Shown here one piece after another: positions 45,201 through 53,143 of a stretch of DNA of 64,000 bases. The stretch lies in contig NZ_FNPC01000007.1 in the NCBI RefSeq assembly GCF_900107205.1, forward strand, positions 1 to 64,000, in the 5' to 3' direction. The notes under the pieces are model-generated. The model was not told the origin of the DNA. It saw only the letters and a list, made by a program, of their open reading frames with translations, and made no database searches. The translations under genes and the position numbers were made by a program. This DNA comes from Halopenitus persicus (lineage in GTDB: Archaea; Halobacteriota; Halobacteria; Halobacteriales; Haloferacaceae). Every line of letters starts with the position of its first letter. The first letter of the stretch is position 1.

Positions 45201-45907
45201 ACTGGCACACCGACGACGACGCTGTTGATTCAGCGCCAGAGATATCGATTCCTTCACCGCCTTCACTCGCACCGGCGAAACGAATCGCGGCTACGACTCT
45301 CGTGAATGCGGTGGCGGATGCGTCTCCAGACGGTCACAGTTACTCTCAACGTGAGGAGTCGGCGGGCCTGAGTCCAACGACGTTCGGGACGGTCGTCCAC
45401 CGGATCAACGAACTTCGTCCACCGAGAGACGACTGGCCTGCTCTGATACGACGTCTGAGTCGGATGGCCGGTGAGGAGCCGACAGAAACAGACCTCTGCG
45501 ATGCTGTCGATCACGCTGCTGATGCGGTCGAATTTGTGGACCAGGTTGAGGCCGATTCCCAGCTTCAAGCGGTCTACGACGAGTACTCCGTTGTCGCTCG
45601 CATAGGTGAGTCGCGAATTGTCGGTGATATCGACCGGCTGCTCGTTACTCCAGACGCCTTCCACATTATCGACTACAAGACCAACGACCTCTCAGCTACG
45701 ACGTCGGATGAGCTCGCAGAACATTATCGACCGCAGATGCTCACGTACGCGTTTGCTCTCCTACAGCATAGTCCCGATCGCAGTATTCGTGCTTCACTCC
45801 GATTCACCGATGCCGGCGTCGAAAAACGGTTTGAATGGGACCCGAGTGAGTACTCTGTGATCGAATCTGACCTTCGTTCTATGGCTGAGTTGCTTCCTGA
45901 AAATTAA
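42266..45907 (+). CDS. AddA-like UvrD/Rep helicase with C-terminal nuclease
   Basis: 1213 residues. SF1A helicase motifs are complete: Q-motif LTEEQEDALAQG, Walker A AITAGAGTGKTTTLTERY, Ia VTITFTRKAAAELTERV, II VDEFQDTDPRQWE, III FLVGDEKQSIYGFRGAD, V MTIHSAKGLEFPIVTV, VI LLYVACTRTRDHLLL. The C-terminal RecB-like nuclease has IVGDIDRLL and HIIDYKTND with the catalytic Asp and Lys, and QMLTYAFAL. It drives unwinding in the AddAB pair. No Chi-like site can be inferred. It overlaps the AddB-like stop, and no third gene belongs to the operon. Confidence 0.88.
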   Translation: MTEDPEEIQLTEEQEDALAQGRNVAITAGAGTGKTTTLTERYVTILAENPSLTPENIVTITFTRKAAAELTERVREEVYDRLEAVDSPEAYHRWRNVLDDLEDGYVHTIHAFCTRLLRERAVEAPVPLGFDVLDEDGAATLQREVVTEFFERNQDDDDVELLAQLWSRDQLVDVLAGLLDDRPQSETVLEAWRDAEVDDYVDICWEFVCDLDAADARQTLYADGLLEQLRTVAGRVDREGAIADEDGLGAYRTFTEVATTLSDDPEESDPRDCQRAILELYEACEKKNGGLYSSSRYVVGDRDDWGEYGDVYDDLKDTIDTVIDAVEPHADAVETTPGELEANSAHYALALMRVFDDVLATYTDEKERRDTLDFPDVIETTLEFLRANDAVTERLREQFAAVMVDEFQDTDPRQWELVKLLTGVDEQAASNVFLVGDEKQSIYGFRGADVTTFGDARRELQTVNEARGVDDVPDSDAESPTALELSGNFRTLDEPLSFLNELFEYLFQPEGDSHEPHEAPPQELTTQRDRIEDIEGLTGSVEYLAVPDDADTAAELFGDDHPVAEGALDHTIEAEAQALAARLTHLFDDPPQVQDPDTGAHRDATPDDTAILLRRRTHLDRYQRALEEYDIPYTVVGGVGFYDTPEVQALTNLLRVLGDPQDDVSLYGVLRSPLFGFADDRLAPAVAEADSVWDALAETDDPQLADAFDLLTTWRTLSGCATPSEDGVLPWNRLLSRVIDDTGYLASVSADERGRQAVANVEKFRDQVRTWSENGVHTAAGLLHWIDRQAEIDPREGEADIPGDAEGVRIMTIHSAKGLEFPIVTVPDLGSDLNFGRSVDDYGYVRLVDRTDNAPPVPAVGGPNPGDAFSIEKTAVHEYADRRSRPQERAESKRLLYVACTRTRDHLLLCGTHEMDVGESGDIELGEPAAFDDADRWSDWLQPSLLDGALVAEAVRDGQACGEIDGASYTVRRPPRPVDWHTDDDAVDSAPEISIPSPPSLAPAKRIAATTLVNAVADASPDGHSYSQREESAGLSPTTFGTVVHRINELRPPRDDWPALIRRLSRMAGEEPTETDLCDAVDHAADAVEFVDQVEADSQLQAVYDEYSVVARIGESRIVGDIDRLLVTPDAFHIIDYKTNDLSATTSDELAEHYRPQMLTYAFALLQHSPDRSIRASLRFTDAGVEKRFEWDPSEYSVIESDLRSMAELLPEN

Positions 45908-45978
45908 TTCTCGATCGGAATAGAAGCTCTTGCCAGACGAGGGTACCCTAGCTACACACCTCCAACCGTCGCAACTCT

Positions 45979-46545
45979 CTACTCATTCCACGTAAGCTGG
46001 TCAACGGTTGGAAACTCAGATTTTGCTGTCTGAGGCGGGTTGTAGTATCGGGATTTGATATCGTAGTACCCGAATTCGGGAGGGAGACGAGCACACGCCG
46101 TTGCCAGATTTTTGTCCGCAGTATGGGTAATCACACGAATTCGGGTATTTGCGTCGAACAATCGAACTGCCAACGCGACCAACGATGCATCCCGCCAGTT
46201 GTTCGTCTCTGGATACTTGCTTTGCTGGTTGAGAAACTCATCTGCAACGAATCGAGCTTTCTCAACCGGCCCAGCACTATTATCAAACCCTTTCGTTCGA
46301 TCACCGGGCAGCGGTGTGGCTACTCGAAGCCACCCCTCTTCGATAGCCGAATCGAGGTACGGATTTGTCGGTGGGTCGGTATTTCCAGTATCCACCAGTT
46401 CGCGGTAGACCGCTGCTGGCACCCAAATCTCCGTTCCGACTTCCTCAACGGCTCTCTTGAGCGACTGTAAACGCGGGCTGGGATGCTTCCCTAAATTCCG
46501 AAACATTACCGTGTCCGCAATGTTCGCAGTGTACATCCTCGTCAT
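45979..46545 (-). CDS. PIN-like domain protein, putative toxin
   Basis: 188 residues. The PIN-domain acidic residues can be placed in MYTANIADTVMF (Asp, N-terminal), VPAAVYRELVDTGN (Glu), NNWRDASLVALAV (Asp) and VITHTADKNLATAC (last Asp). Such proteins are ribonucleases, often VapC-type toxins. It follows the winged-helix gene by five bases, so both form a toxin-antitoxin-like pair. The N-terminal motif is unusual (the common LDTN is replaced), so the assignment is moderate. Confidence 0.68.
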   Translation of the reverse strand: MTRMYTANIADTVMFRNLGKHPSPRLQSLKRAVEEVGTEIWVPAAVYRELVDTGNTDPPTNPYLDSAIEEGWLRVATPLPGDRTKGFDNSAGPVEKARFVADEFLNQQSKYPETNNWRDASLVALAVRLFDANTRIRVITHTADKNLATACARLPPEFGYYDIKSRYYNPPQTAKSEFPTVDQLTWNE

Positions 46546-46550
46546 TCGGT

Positions 46551-47174
46551 CTACTTGTCGGCAAATTCCCCGAGGAGATCGCCTTCGTCCTCGTCGAAAT
46601 TATCCGGTGTGTACGTTGTCGGGGTTGACTCGTCGTCACCGAGATCGAGAATCGAATAGAGCGCTTCGACGAGATCATACGCAGTTCCAGGCGAAAGGTC
46701 TGTGAGGCTCGCGATCTGCCGGATTGTGACATTCCCCTTACTGTGTGCTTTCACGAGATCGTATGCGAGTGCGAATGTGACGATGCCGTAGTCTTCGAGA
46801 ACCCGCTCGATCGCTGGGTATTCGTTTTTCTGTGCGATCACTTCGATAAGTTCGGGCGTGATCGTGACTTCCGTCTCGCGGACCGTTAATGTCAGTTCGA
46901 ACTCTTCAGCGGTGTATACGGCGGTCCCGCCATCGTCGTCAACCTTGCTGATCAGGCCCGCCTGCTCCAGCTTATGGAGATAGTCGTACACCGTCTTCTT
47001 CGAGACGGTCGTTGATTCAACGAGTTCGGGGCCCGTGGCAGTCGCTGAGCGTCTAATTGATGTATAGAGGCTAGCGAGGGACGGGTTCTCGAGTAATTCT
47101 GTGAACGTGGGGATTCCGGTGATCATCCCGGGAGTGTCACCTGCGTTTCGCACGTGTTCGGTATCGTAGCTCAT
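46551..47174 (-). CDS. Winged-helix regulator, putative antitoxin of the PIN protein
   Basis: 207 residues from ATG 47174; the open frame runs to 47264 without family-like sequence. Two winged-helix segments are seen: N-terminal SLASLYTSIRRSATATGPEL, VESTTVSKKTVYDYLHKLEQ, AGLISKVDD, and C-terminal SKGNVTIRQIASLTDLSPGT, AYDLVEALYSILDL. Haloarchaeal proteins of this type (DUF7437-like) pair with PIN-domain genes. It probably represses its own operon. Confidence 0.68.
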   Translation of the reverse strand: MSYDTEHVRNAGDTPGMITGIPTFTELLENPSLASLYTSIRRSATATGPELVESTTVSKKTVYDYLHKLEQAGLISKVDDDGGTAVYTAEEFELTLTVRETEVTITPELIEVIAQKNEYPAIERVLEDYGIVTFALAYDLVKAHSKGNVTIRQIASLTDLSPGTAYDLVEALYSILDLGDDESTPTTYTPDNFDEDEGDLLGEFADK

Positions 47175-47356
47175 CTTGTATAGAGTTACGAAACTAGAAA
47201 CCATAAATGTTTGCCACGGAAATGGGTTGCTGTAGTGTTCACAGGTTGTAGAGGCGAATGCCACGGGACTCGGCCCCGCGGTGGTTTACACACGAGGTAA
47301 CTGCTTTTCCTCCTGAAGATCTGTACCTCGATAGAAGCCGTGACTGACTGCATACG

Positions 47357-47770
47357 TTACCGCCCCGTGGATTGGAACTCACTCCCTAATGGATGGCCTG
47401 GAGGTATGTCTCTATATGCCTGTTCCGTCTCCCGGTAACTGACGTTGAGGTCGAGGTCCTCGTACATCCGGTCGAGTATCGCGAGCGCCGACTGGAACTG
47501 GGCGTAGCTCTCGCGCATATATTCGATTGTCTCTGCTCTCGGGATCACCGGGTACCCTTCGACGTGCTCGATGTCGAGTGACGGGTGGGGCTCGAGGACG
47601 ATCTGCAGCGGTCCGTCCAGCTCGTTTCGGGGCTGTCGTTCGAATGCGGTCGGGAGTTCGAACGACTCGAGAAACGCCTCCCAGGCGTCGACGTCCTGCT
47701 CACGAACAGCGAGGAACAGCGGATAGTCATCCGGATTCCGCCCAACTTGGTAGCCGCCCTGGATCCACAC
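47357..47770 (-). pseudogene. Truncated hypothetical haloarchaeal gene
   Basis: 137 residues beginning YVWIQGGYQVGRNPDDYPLF. They look like the C-terminal half of a longer haloarchaeal protein: no good start lies at the beginning and the frame does not continue upstream as an acceptable protein. The end (ETEQAYRDIPPGHPLG) is well formed. The missing N-terminus has been replaced by a fragment reading the other way. No function is known to me. Confidence 0.5.
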
Positions 47771-47872
47771 GTAGACGGCGTCGACCGCGTGAACGCGAAC
47801 GGCCAGTCGCAGAATTGTGGGATGACGTAGGCCTCCTCGATGGAGGGTGGACTGACGGTAGCGCTGACAGCG

Positions 47873-48073
47873 ACGAGCTCGCAGACTACGTCTCGTACGC
47901 GATCATTGATGTCGGCCTCGTCGAGCAAGTGCCAGCGCACGGACCGCGGACAGGACGGCCTGTACACGTATTATCGATCCAAATTCGGCAAGGTGACGCT
48001 TACCGACGGTGTCGACGAGTTGATCCGTGGTGAGCAGGCGTTTGAAGAGACATACGACGGTTCGACCGCTTAG
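47873..48073 (+). pseudogene. Remnant of a winged-helix regulator
   Basis: Two plus-strand frames read as one broken protein: ELADYVSYAIIDVGLVEQ then, after a shift near 47950, GLYTYYRSKFGKVTLTDGVD and ELIRGEQAFEETYDGSTA before a stop at 48073. The order resembles the end of a haloarchaeal winged-helix regulator. It collides head on with the truncated gene at 47357, showing a past rearrangement. Confidence 0.4.
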
Positions 48074-48930
48074 TCACCATACCGCCGCTGCCGTTCACAC
48101 GTATTTGACGGACTTCCCATTTCGACATAGAACGTTCCCGAAGTTAATTGGCGGCTTGTTGTCTTACCTAACAATTCACGTCTGTTCTAGTCCTTTTATT
48201 TGGTAAGAAATTGAGCAATTAGGGTGGGAATTACTTGCAAAAGTGTGTCTGGCCTTTACAGATCAGCGACGGTCTCGATAGACGGGCCCACCACTGTTTC
48301 AGGAATTGATCCAGTCGGAAGGACACCACGCCCCAGGATCAGAGAGAGTGTGTAACTCAAAATGGAAGAATGGTCAACACTCGATTGGGGCTAAAGATAG
48401 CTGTCTCGGAAGACCAGATACCCCCACGTCTCTCAGGAACTCCTCTCGGGAGAGTAGCCACGAGATTCTCCAGGTGGTTTTGGAGATACGGATAGTCGGT
48501 CAATTCGAATCATCGTGACGAACGATCCAGGCACCCCCCACCACCGTTGCAGCAATTTAGCTAGAGTGGAGGACGGGTCAAGTACCAAAGATGGTTCTGC
48601 GAAAGACACATTTGTAATAAATATCTCAAAAAGCGGGTGCTACAATCGTCTAAACGGCCCTTATTGCTCTCCTACAACTATTCGTCCCGGTCTGTTGTGA
48701 CTACTAATCTCACGTCTTCGACAGCAACCTACCACAGAGCCCTCGATTCCGCGAAAGATAATCTTGGGACTACACCATACCGCAACCACAGTCCTCTGGT
48801 TCTGAAATAAGTTCCAAATTAGGATATTAGGAACATCACTGTGGACCAAAGCCCAAAATTAAAGTCTCCCCAGTGCCTACCATCTGGTAACGCCTGAGAG
48901 GGCGGAATCAAACGGTGAAGAAGACCAGTT
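48074..48930. other. Gene-poor stretch between the PIN module and the ubiquitin-like operon
   Basis: About 850 bases with only short frames that do not look coding on either strand. AT content is higher than in the following region. Probably decayed DNA marking the edge of an inserted island. Confidence 0.4.
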
Positions 48931-48984
48931 GGCACTTGCGATGACAAGTTCGGCGTCACGCGCCCGGCGTTCTGTGGAATGGTC

Positions 48985-49068
48985 GGCGGGCCCGTGACGC
49001 GGGCAGAGCCGCCGCGGTGGACGCGACGAAACTCCAGTTGCCCGCTTCAAAGTGGGCGGGAGTTCGTC
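48985..49068 (+). ncRNA. Structured leader or small RNA upstream of the ubiquitin-like operon
   Basis: Two adjacent stems: 48985-49013 (GGCGG-GCCCG with loop TGACG, closing to CGGGC and CCGCC) and 49025-49068 (arms beginning GACGAA and ending TTCGTC, inner GCCCGC pairing with GTGGGC, loop TTCAAA). They end 46 bp before the Ubl ATG, at a sharp rise in GC. Either a regulatory 5' leader, a small RNA or a terminator-like structure; strand is assumed. Confidence 0.35.
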
Positions 49069-49114
49069 TTGAAACCTGCGTCTGCCGCGCTCCAGTCAGC
49101 AACCACTCTCAACT

Positions 49115-49399
49115 ATGAGTGAATCCAACGACGCCGCCGAGCGCGGCAACGACCAAGGCGCATCGGACGTCTCGTTCACCGTCAAGTCCGGACGGGGCGA
49201 CAGTCAAGAGTTCGAGTTCCAGAAAGGCACCAAGGTGGGCGACGCCGCCGAGGAAGTCGCCGAGACGTACGGCTACGACCCGGACGACCCCACGTTCGTC
49301 CACCCCGACGAGGGAGAACTCGACCGCAACAAGCCCCTCGCTCGGTACCACCTTGACGGCGACACGGTCACCCTCGTCAACGAAGAGCGGGGCGTCTAA
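49115..49399 (+). CDS. Ubiquitin-like beta-grasp protein
   Basis: 94 residues. After an 18-residue flexible start, the pattern VSFTVKSGRGDSQEFEFQ, a helix GDAAEEVAETYGYD, then FVHPDEGELD and YHLDGDTVTLV fits a beta-grasp ubiquitin-like fold. It ends ERG-V, so removal of the last Val would expose a C-terminal Gly for activation by the E1; the JAB peptidase two genes later could do this. It is first in the operon Ubl-E2-JAB-E1, the same gene set as bacterial Bil and related prokaryotic ubiquitin-like systems. Confidence 0.72.
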   Translation: MSESNDAAERGNDQGASDVSFTVKSGRGDSQEFEFQKGTKVGDAAEEVAETYGYDPDDPTFVHPDEGELDRNKPLARYHLDGDTVTLVNEERGV

Positions 49400-49400
49400 C

Positions 49401-49892
49401 GTGCAGGCGGACGTCACCCGGACGCTGGTCGAGCGACAGCTCGCCGACGTCAGAGAACTGGCCCAGACGAACGGCTGGGAGGTCGAGGCCGATCTTGACG
49501 CGCTGACCGTCGAGGTGCGGATGCAGAGTCCCGTCGACGGCGAGGAATACGTCGTCCGGTTCGGTTGCACGGGATACGACGAGAAGCCCCCACACGTGGA
49601 GATGGTACACCCCGAGACGGGTGAGGTCGGTCACTACGAGGCCTACTTCGATGACAGGGGGAAGAATCCCTTCCTCATCGCGTTCGACGACGGGCCCGAA
49701 GATCCCGTCCTGTGCCACCAGTACAACAGACGGGTGTATGACGACGACACCGACCTCCACAACAACTGGACGGTGGGTGACTGGCAGTCCGACGCCGGGA
49801 CTCTGACCACCCTCGGCGACATTGCCGCCGACATCTACCACCGCATCAGCGACTCGGAGCGTTATCAGGGACGGTACGACGGTCAACGATGA
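49401..49892 (+). CDS. E2-like ubiquitin-conjugating protein
   Basis: 163 residues from GTG 49401, one base after the Ubl stop. The body has VEVRMQSPVDGEEYVVRFGC, HVEMVHPETGEVGHYEA, then DPVLCHQYNRRVY with Cys at about 105, and a C-terminal helix TLGDIAADIYHRIS preceded by HNNWTVGDW. A late Cys followed by an H-x-x-W element is the pattern of prokaryotic E2 relatives, so Cys105 is the likely thioester residue. It would carry the Ubl from the E1 to a target. The ATGA overlap with the JAB gene shows a single operon. Confidence 0.7.
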   Translation: MQADVTRTLVERQLADVRELAQTNGWEVEADLDALTVEVRMQSPVDGEEYVVRFGCTGYDEKPPHVEMVHPETGEVGHYEAYFDDRGKNPFLIAFDDGPEDPVLCHQYNRRVYDDDTDLHNNWTVGDWQSDAGTLTTLGDIAADIYHRISDSERYQGRYDGQR

Positions 49893-50479
49893 ACCTCATC
49901 GCCTCCCTACGGACGGCAGCTCGTCGCGTCTTCACGACCCAGAGTGCCGACGCTCTTGAAGACAAGTGGACGCCGCCGCGGCTCCTCGTCACCGAGGATG
50001 TGTGCGAGGAGACGCGTCGCGGCCTTCGGAGCCATTCGCCCTCCCGCGAAGATCACGAGGGTGTCGTCTACTGGGCAGGGCAGTCGCTCCCAGACGAGTC
50101 TGCGAAGGCCGCGCTCTCGGTCGTCGTCCCCGAGGCCACCACGACCCCCGGGTCGTACGACATCTCTGCGGTGGCGAACGCGGCAGTGATTGACGCCATT
50201 CACGACCATGATCTCGAGCTAGTGGCCACCGTCCACAGTCATCCCGGCGAGCGAACGAGCCACTCCGAGTTGGACAGTGAGGCCGCCCAGCTCCCGCACG
50301 AGGGATACTACTCGATCGTCGTTCCGAGCTACGCCGAGGACGGCGTCCGCCCCTACACCGACTGCGGTGTCCACGTGTACCACGACGGCGACTTCGTGGA
50401 GTTGGACGCCGCGGTGGTCGACGAGCGGGTTGAGACACTCCCCTCGGCGCCGACCTATATCGACACCAGAGACCGATGA
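49889..50479 (+). CDS. JAB/MPN+ metalloprotease (deubiquitinase type)
   Basis: 196 residues. The complete JAMM zinc motif is seen: Glu57 in HEGVVYWAG and HSHPGERTSHSELD at 116-129 (His116, His118, Ser126, Asp129). Such enzymes mature ubiquitin-like proteins or remove them from targets. It overlaps the E2-like gene and the E1-like gene by four bases each. A short N-terminal helix (MNLIASLRTAARRVF) precedes the domain. Confidence 0.88.
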   Translation: MNLIASLRTAARRVFTTQSADALEDKWTPPRLLVTEDVCEETRRGLRSHSPSREDHEGVVYWAGQSLPDESAKAALSVVVPEATTTPGSYDISAVANAAVIDAIHDHDLELVATVHSHPGERTSHSELDSEAAQLPHEGYYSIVVPSYAEDGVRPYTDCGVHVYHDGDFVELDAAVVDERVETLPSAPTYIDTRDR

Positions 50480-51888
50480 CGTCACTACCACCTCCGGACG
50501 AGTTCTACGCCGCTCGTGACGACCGGACGAACCGGATCAGTGATGGGACGGACTACCGGGACGCGAGGATTCTCGTCGCGGGCGAGCGCGACGTGTTGTC
50601 GACGTATGCCGGCCGGGTCGCCGCCCGGACGACCCTGAACCTCCTCAGTCGGTTCGCCCGGAACGTCGACGTGGCCTTCCCCTCCGTCCCGGCCGACGAC
50701 GAACTGGAGCCGGCCGCACCGACGCTGGCCGAGCAGTCCATCAAGCAAATGCGGGCCGCCGATCCCCACGGCCGGTTCAGGTGGACACACTCCCCAGCTC
50801 CTTCGTCGTACGACTGTATCGTCGCCGTCGGGAACCCCGACCTCGAAGCGGGAGCCACGCCGACGATTCGGCTTGACGGCGGAGACTGGCTCGCCCGCGT
50901 CGTGCGGGACAGACCCGTGGAGTCTGTCGGCAGCAGAGACGAGAACCCGATTGGGCCCGCCGTGGCCGCGTGCCTCGGGGGCGCGGAGGCATTCAAAACG
51001 GTCGTCGGGGCGTCCAGGGCGGCCCTCACCGACGCGGTGACCTACGACGCGTTCCACCACGAGACGCACGGGGTGTCTGCCGAGCCCGCCACCCCGGATC
51101 TCCCCTCGTCGATCGATCTAGGCACGGCACGGATGGCCGGCGTGGGTTCCGTTGGTTCCGCGGCCACGTACTTCCTCAAGCGGCTCCCGGTCGAGGGAAC
51201 CCTTCAGCTGATCGATTTCGATCCGGTGGAGTTGGTGAACCTCAATCGATCGCCGTTGTTCACCGCCAGCCACGCCCTTGAGGGGGCTTCGAAGGTGGAA
51301 GCTGCTGCCGAGTTCCTCGCCGACCACGTGGACGTCCGTCCCTTCGAGGGCGACTATGACGGGTTCACCGCGACCGACCCCGAGGCTGCGGACATTGTCC
51401 TTCCGCTCGCGAACGAGCGGAACGTCCGCCGTAGCATCCAGCACGACCGCCCGCCCCTGATGGTACACGCCTCCACGGGCCAGTCGGACGTGTTCGTACG
51501 ACGGAACATCCCACTGGAGGAGCCATGCCTCCTGTGCCACTTCCCGCCCGACACGGCAAAGACTGATGCGGCCTGTGCCGCAGGGAAGGCGCCGGCGGAT
51601 GATGAGGCAGAGGAGGGCGGGCCGGACGCCGCCTTCCCCTTCGCGTCATTTCTAGCGGGATGTTTCGTGGCCGGCGAACTCGCCAAGCTCCCGCTTGACG
51701 GCTACCCGTTCGTCGAGCCGATTGCGCTCGTCCGAACGTTAACCGATCTGGGCGGGGTCGGTGCGGTGATGCAGTACACCCCCAGTGGAGACGACGAGTG
51801 TCCCTTCTGCCCGAAGGTGTACCCAGAGGTGCATCGGGCCGCTATTGAGAGGACTCGGTTCGCACACCTCACTGGGGTAGAGCATTGA
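50476..51888 (+). CDS. E1-like ThiF-family activating enzyme with two Rossmann halves
   Basis: 470 residues. The N-terminal half resembles a degenerate adenylation domain (DARILVAGERDVLSTYAGRV). The active half has the ATP-binding loop MAGVGSVGSAATYFL at about 218-232, LIDFDPVELVNLNRSPLF, and a zinc site made by CLLCHFP and CPFCPK. Cys residues between (DAACAAG; LAGCFVAGE) are candidates for the thioester. It would adenylate the Ubl C-terminus and pass it to the E2. It ends the four-gene operon. Confidence 0.86.
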   Translation: MTSLPPPDEFYAARDDRTNRISDGTDYRDARILVAGERDVLSTYAGRVAARTTLNLLSRFARNVDVAFPSVPADDELEPAAPTLAEQSIKQMRAADPHGRFRWTHSPAPSSYDCIVAVGNPDLEAGATPTIRLDGGDWLARVVRDRPVESVGSRDENPIGPAVAACLGGAEAFKTVVGASRAALTDAVTYDAFHHETHGVSAEPATPDLPSSIDLGTARMAGVGSVGSAATYFLKRLPVEGTLQLIDFDPVELVNLNRSPLFTASHALEGASKVEAAAEFLADHVDVRPFEGDYDGFTATDPEAADIVLPLANERNVRRSIQHDRPPLMVHASTGQSDVFVRRNIPLEEPCLLCHFPPDTAKTDAACAAGKAPADDEAEEGGPDAAFPFASFLAGCFVAGELAKLPLDGYPFVEPIALVRTLTDLGGVGAVMQYTPSGDDECPFCPKVYPEVHRAAIERTRFAHLTGVEH

Positions 51889-51976
51889 CTGACAGAGCGT
51901 GCGAACGACGCTGATGAGGTGATCAGACGACGGCACACCAACCGGATTAATATGCCTGCTATTGCTCATCAGCACT

Positions 51977-52297
51977 ATGTCACGTGATTACGACGTTGCG
52001 GAGCACATAGAAGAGGCCGAAGAAGCGGTGGAGGAGTACAGTGGATACGAGGACTTTGCGGACGCGATAGACGCGTTCGCGCAGTCCCAGATCGAGGAAG
52101 GTAACGAGGTGCAGATGGAGAGCGACGCGGAAGAACAGGCGGGACTCGCCCCCGATGAAACCGAGCGTGCGGCGGCAATACGGGAAACCGATGTACGCCA
52201 CGAGGTCGGACAGGCACTCCACGGGTTGCTCCGCGAGTACGGATACCAGCCCCGACAGAGCTTCGGTGCGGACGCGGACGCGCGGCAGGACGACTAA
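51977..52297 (+). CDS. Small acidic hypothetical protein
   Basis: 106 residues from ATG 51977. It is strongly acidic and helical (EHIEEAEEAVEEYSGYEDFA; GQALHGLLREYGYQ). It lies 88 bp after the E1 gene with its own TATA-like ATTAATATG at about 51946-51954, so it may be a separate transcript. It ends 16 bp from the convergent nuclease gene. No family recognised. Confidence 0.6.
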   Translation: MSRDYDVAEHIEEAEEAVEEYSGYEDFADAIDAFAQSQIEEGNEVQMESDAEEQAGLAPDETERAAAIRETDVRHEVGQALHGLLREYGYQPRQSFGADADARQDD

Positions 52298-52313
52298 GTC
52301 AAGACCGCCTCAT

Positions 52314-53120
52314 TCAGGCCGGCGATTCAACTTCGTGAATTCGCAGGGAGTGCTGGTCGGGCAACTCTTCGATAAGCATCCGGATCTTCAGAACGCGCTC
52401 CTCCCGTGCAAGCTGCTCCATTGCTGCGATCTGTGACCGCTCGAAGGACGCGTTCCCTGTCTTGATCTCACAAAAGTACCGCTCCAGAACCGGCCCGTTC
52501 CATCCGTCTTTCACGACCACCTTGCAGTCGGGCACCCAGTTATTCCGCCCCTCGTCGTCACCGACTGAAAGGAACCTCCCCGGCTGGACGTCGACCTTCA
52601 GTCCGTTCTCCACTTCACCTTCATCGAGGGTCAGATCCTGCCGAACGAAGTAGTGGATTGCGTGTGGTCTGGGCGCCTCAAGCAGGATTGCCTCGCCGAG
52701 GGCGCCGTAGAGATTTGCACCGATGTCGAATGTCCACGTGTCTCCATCAACGTGTGCCGGCTCCTTGATCGACGGACTGTGATCCGCAAGTAGGTACGCG
52801 TCAACCTCGCTTGGATCGTTCTCAGCGGCGGCTTGAATACGGAGTGACCCCCCGGAGGTCGACAGCTGGCGGGCGTAGCTCTCGGCATGTGTCCGCGATC
52901 CGAATTCGAGAATGCGACTGTGGGCCTCAACGGCGTCGACGAGCGTTCCGTTCACATCGAGCACCCCCGGTTTTACCTCGACGACGAATCCCGTTCGATC
53001 GCCGGGCTCAATCGGGTCGACAATATGATCTACATCGCGGTTTTCTACCTCGGAAGACGGCTCGACGAGCTCTCCGTCCTCGAATCTTAGTTGAGATGTG
53101 TCCGATTCATCGTCGTGCAT
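52314..53120 (-). CDS. PD-(D/E)XK nuclease-like protein, last gene of the Argonaute operon
   Basis: 268 residues from ATG 53120, chosen because a GGAGG lies eight bases upstream; a TTG at 53147 overlapping the ago stop is the alternative. The C-terminal third has NWVPDCKVVVKDGW, ERYFCEIKTGNASFERSQ and AAMEQLAREERVLKIRMLIE, the D...ExK arrangement of restriction-like nucleases. The N-terminal part is unfamiliar. It may cleave DNA engaged by the Argonaute, as accessory nucleases of other prokaryotic Argonautes do. Confidence 0.75.
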   Translation of the reverse strand: MHDDESDTSQLRFEDGELVEPSSEVENRDVDHIVDPIEPGDRTGFVVEVKPGVLDVNGTLVDAVEAHSRILEFGSRTHAESYARQLSTSGGSLRIQAAAENDPSEVDAYLLADHSPSIKEPAHVDGDTWTFDIGANLYGALGEAILLEAPRPHAIHYFVRQDLTLDEGEVENGLKVDVQPGRFLSVGDDEGRNNWVPDCKVVVKDGWNGPVLERYFCEIKTGNASFERSQIAAMEQLAREERVLKIRMLIEELPDQHSLRIHEVESPA

Positions 53121-53143
53121 TGAGCCTTCCTCCGTGGTCGTGG

